Positions 13,886 through 14,384 of a DNA stretch of 14,384 nt are shown here, piece by piece. How positions within the stretch are numbered: the stretch's first letter is position 1; the number at the start of each line of letters is the position of its first letter. Below the pieces are notes generated by a model. That model saw only the letters and a list, made by a program, of their open reading frames with translations, was not told the origin of the DNA and made no database searches. Made by a program: the position numbers and the translations under genes. Location of the stretch: positions 1 to 14,384 of the forward strand of contig DBMK01000087.1 of assembly GCA_002298885.1 (NCBI GenBank), in the 5' to 3' direction. Source of the DNA: Anaerolineaceae bacterium UBA700. Its GTDB lineage: Bacteria > Chloroflexota > Anaerolineae > Anaerolineales > Anaerolineaceae.

Positions 13886-14182
13886 TTATGCCAGGTCTAT
13901 GGCAACTTCGATGCCCGTTTCAGTCGGTTCGATCCGCACCACGTGGCCCTGGCGCAGGATGCTGGCGGTCGCCATTCCATCGGTGCGCGGGATTTCGAGC
14001 GCCACCCGCGCCCCGCGGCGCAGGTTTTTGCGTTCATTCAGGTGCAGTAGTATGCCGTAGGCGCTGATATTCACCGTTTCGCCGGTAGCCGGGAAGGGAG
14101 CAATCATTCGTACCGGACGCTCTAGCGCCAGTCGGTTTGCTCTTCGTTGGTTAGGTGTGCCCAGTACAGTCCGGTCTCTCAT
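13886..14182 (-). CDS. PilZ-domain protein, probable cyclic-di-GMP receptor
   Basis: A 98-residue soluble protein consisting of a single PilZ domain. Both ligand-binding motifs are intact: the N-terminal RxxxR motif at R13-R17 (QRRANR) and the [D/N]xSxxG motif N38-I-S-A-Y-G43. The later strands (ARVALEIP, GHVVRIEPTETGIEVAIDL) complete the beta barrel. Such proteins bind cyclic-di-GMP and act on motility, secretion or polysaccharide production through partner proteins. No output domain is fused, and the neighbours give no partner. The ATG has a strong GGGAGG site 5 bases upstream. A small inverted repeat (CTGG...CCAG, 14193-14215) touches that ribosome site. It is a single-gene transcript: promoter upstream near 14255, terminator at 13826-13870. 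Confidence 0.9.
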   Translation of the reverse strand: MRDRTVLGTPNQRRANRLALERPVRMIAPFPATGETVNISAYGILLHLNERKNLRRGARVALEIPRTDGMATASILRQGHVVRIEPTETGIEVAIDLA

Positions 14183-14254
14183 TGCATCCTCCCTGGTAAT
14201 TTTGTGGTTATCCAGTAATTAGTTTGTAATCTTTCAATTTCTTTTATCAATCAT

Positions 14255-14263
14255 ACTATAGCA
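14255..14263 (-). promoter_or_regulatory. Extended -10 promoter of the PilZ gene
   Basis: On the minus strand TGC is followed by TATAGT (14260-14255), an extended -10. Seventeen bases further upstream is TGAACA, a weak -35 with 4 of 6 matches. Start would be near 14248, giving a leader of about 65 bases. The surrounding 200 bases are AT-rich and contain no open frame; no cyclic-di-GMP riboswitch core was recognised. Confidence 0.5.
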
Positions 14264-14338
14264 CAAAAATTTAATTTTGTTCATTAGTTTCAAGATAGTT
14301 TTTGATTAAAATAATATAAAAACAGTCATCATTAATGG

Positions 14339-14354
14339 TGCAATAACTGTGCCA
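14339..14354 (-). promoter_or_regulatory. Exact sigma-54 type -24/-12 element upstream of the PilZ gene
   Basis: On the minus strand TGGCAC, five bases, TTGCA gives the GG and GC pairs exactly 12 bases apart, as in sigma-54 promoters. It points towards the PilZ gene, with a predicted start near 14328 and a leader of roughly 145 bases. It overlaps one arm of an inverted repeat (14351-14384), so chance or another function is possible, and whether this organism encodes RpoN is not known from the window. Confidence 0.35.
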
Positions 14355-14384
14355 AAACTGGAATTTAACCACCTGGAGTTTGGC
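14351..14384. terminator. Inverted repeat at the window's right edge, possible terminator of an upstream gene
   Basis: GCCAAAACT (14351-14359) pairs with AGTTTGGC (14377-14384) with one bulged base, around a 17-base loop. The repeat reaches the last base of the window, so the arms may be longer. It may be the terminator of a minus-strand gene lying just outside, though no T-tract follows the stem in minus-strand RNA. Confidence 0.3.

Noticed and set aside
14183..14254. Cyclic-di-GMP riboswitch in the PilZ leader
   Set aside because: The leader is short and AT-rich, without the conserved paired core expected of class I or II riboswitches; only a small inverted repeat near the ribosome site is present.

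Overview
All genes in this window lie on the minus strand, so the map reads right to left. The gene types point to a Chloroflexota bacterium, probably Anaerolineae-like: a DnaE-type polymerase III with an intact PHP domain and a long proline-rich C-terminal linker, multidomain GAF sensor kinases with NarL-type partners, and a SIMPL-domain exported protein. This placement is an inference from protein style, not from a marker gene.

Right end (14384 to 9822): a short PilZ protein (probable cyclic-di-GMP receptor) with its own promoter and a strong intrinsic terminator, followed by dnaE (1315 aa), the replicative polymerase alpha subunit, which has a separate extended -10 promoter very close to its ATG. 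Middle (9748 to 8694): two broken genes side by side. One is a small lipoprotein gene whose frame is cut by a TAG but continues for 36 more codons of plausible protein. The other is a YjbQ/UPF0047 gene split by an apparent one-base deletion.

Region 8546 to 3255 is visibly less GC-rich than its flanks. It holds a GAF sensor kinase and a NarL/LiaR-type response regulator (coupled, closed by a clear terminator), then a likely operon of a small ASCH/PUA-like protein, an ABC-2 ATPase and its permease, closed by a large GA/CT-rich hairpin. The adjacency suggests a stress- or envelope-sensing system next to an exporter, but control of the exporter is not shown.

Left end (3129 to 41): an OmpR/PhoB-type regulator overlapping its HAMP sensor kinase by ATGA, then an exported SIMPL-domain protein. 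The most informative signal in the window is here. The regulator gene and the SIMPL gene both carry a Pho-box-like pair of 7-mers separated by 4 bases, exactly 10 bases upstream of a -10 element. This predicts that the regulator controls itself and the SIMPL gene. The SIMPL gene also has a long inverted repeat that would hide its ribosome binding site in read-through transcripts but not in transcripts from its own promoter.

No CRISPR array, tRNA, rRNA, insertion sequence or obvious new defence or biosynthetic system was found. No gene-free stretch exceeds about 200 bases.
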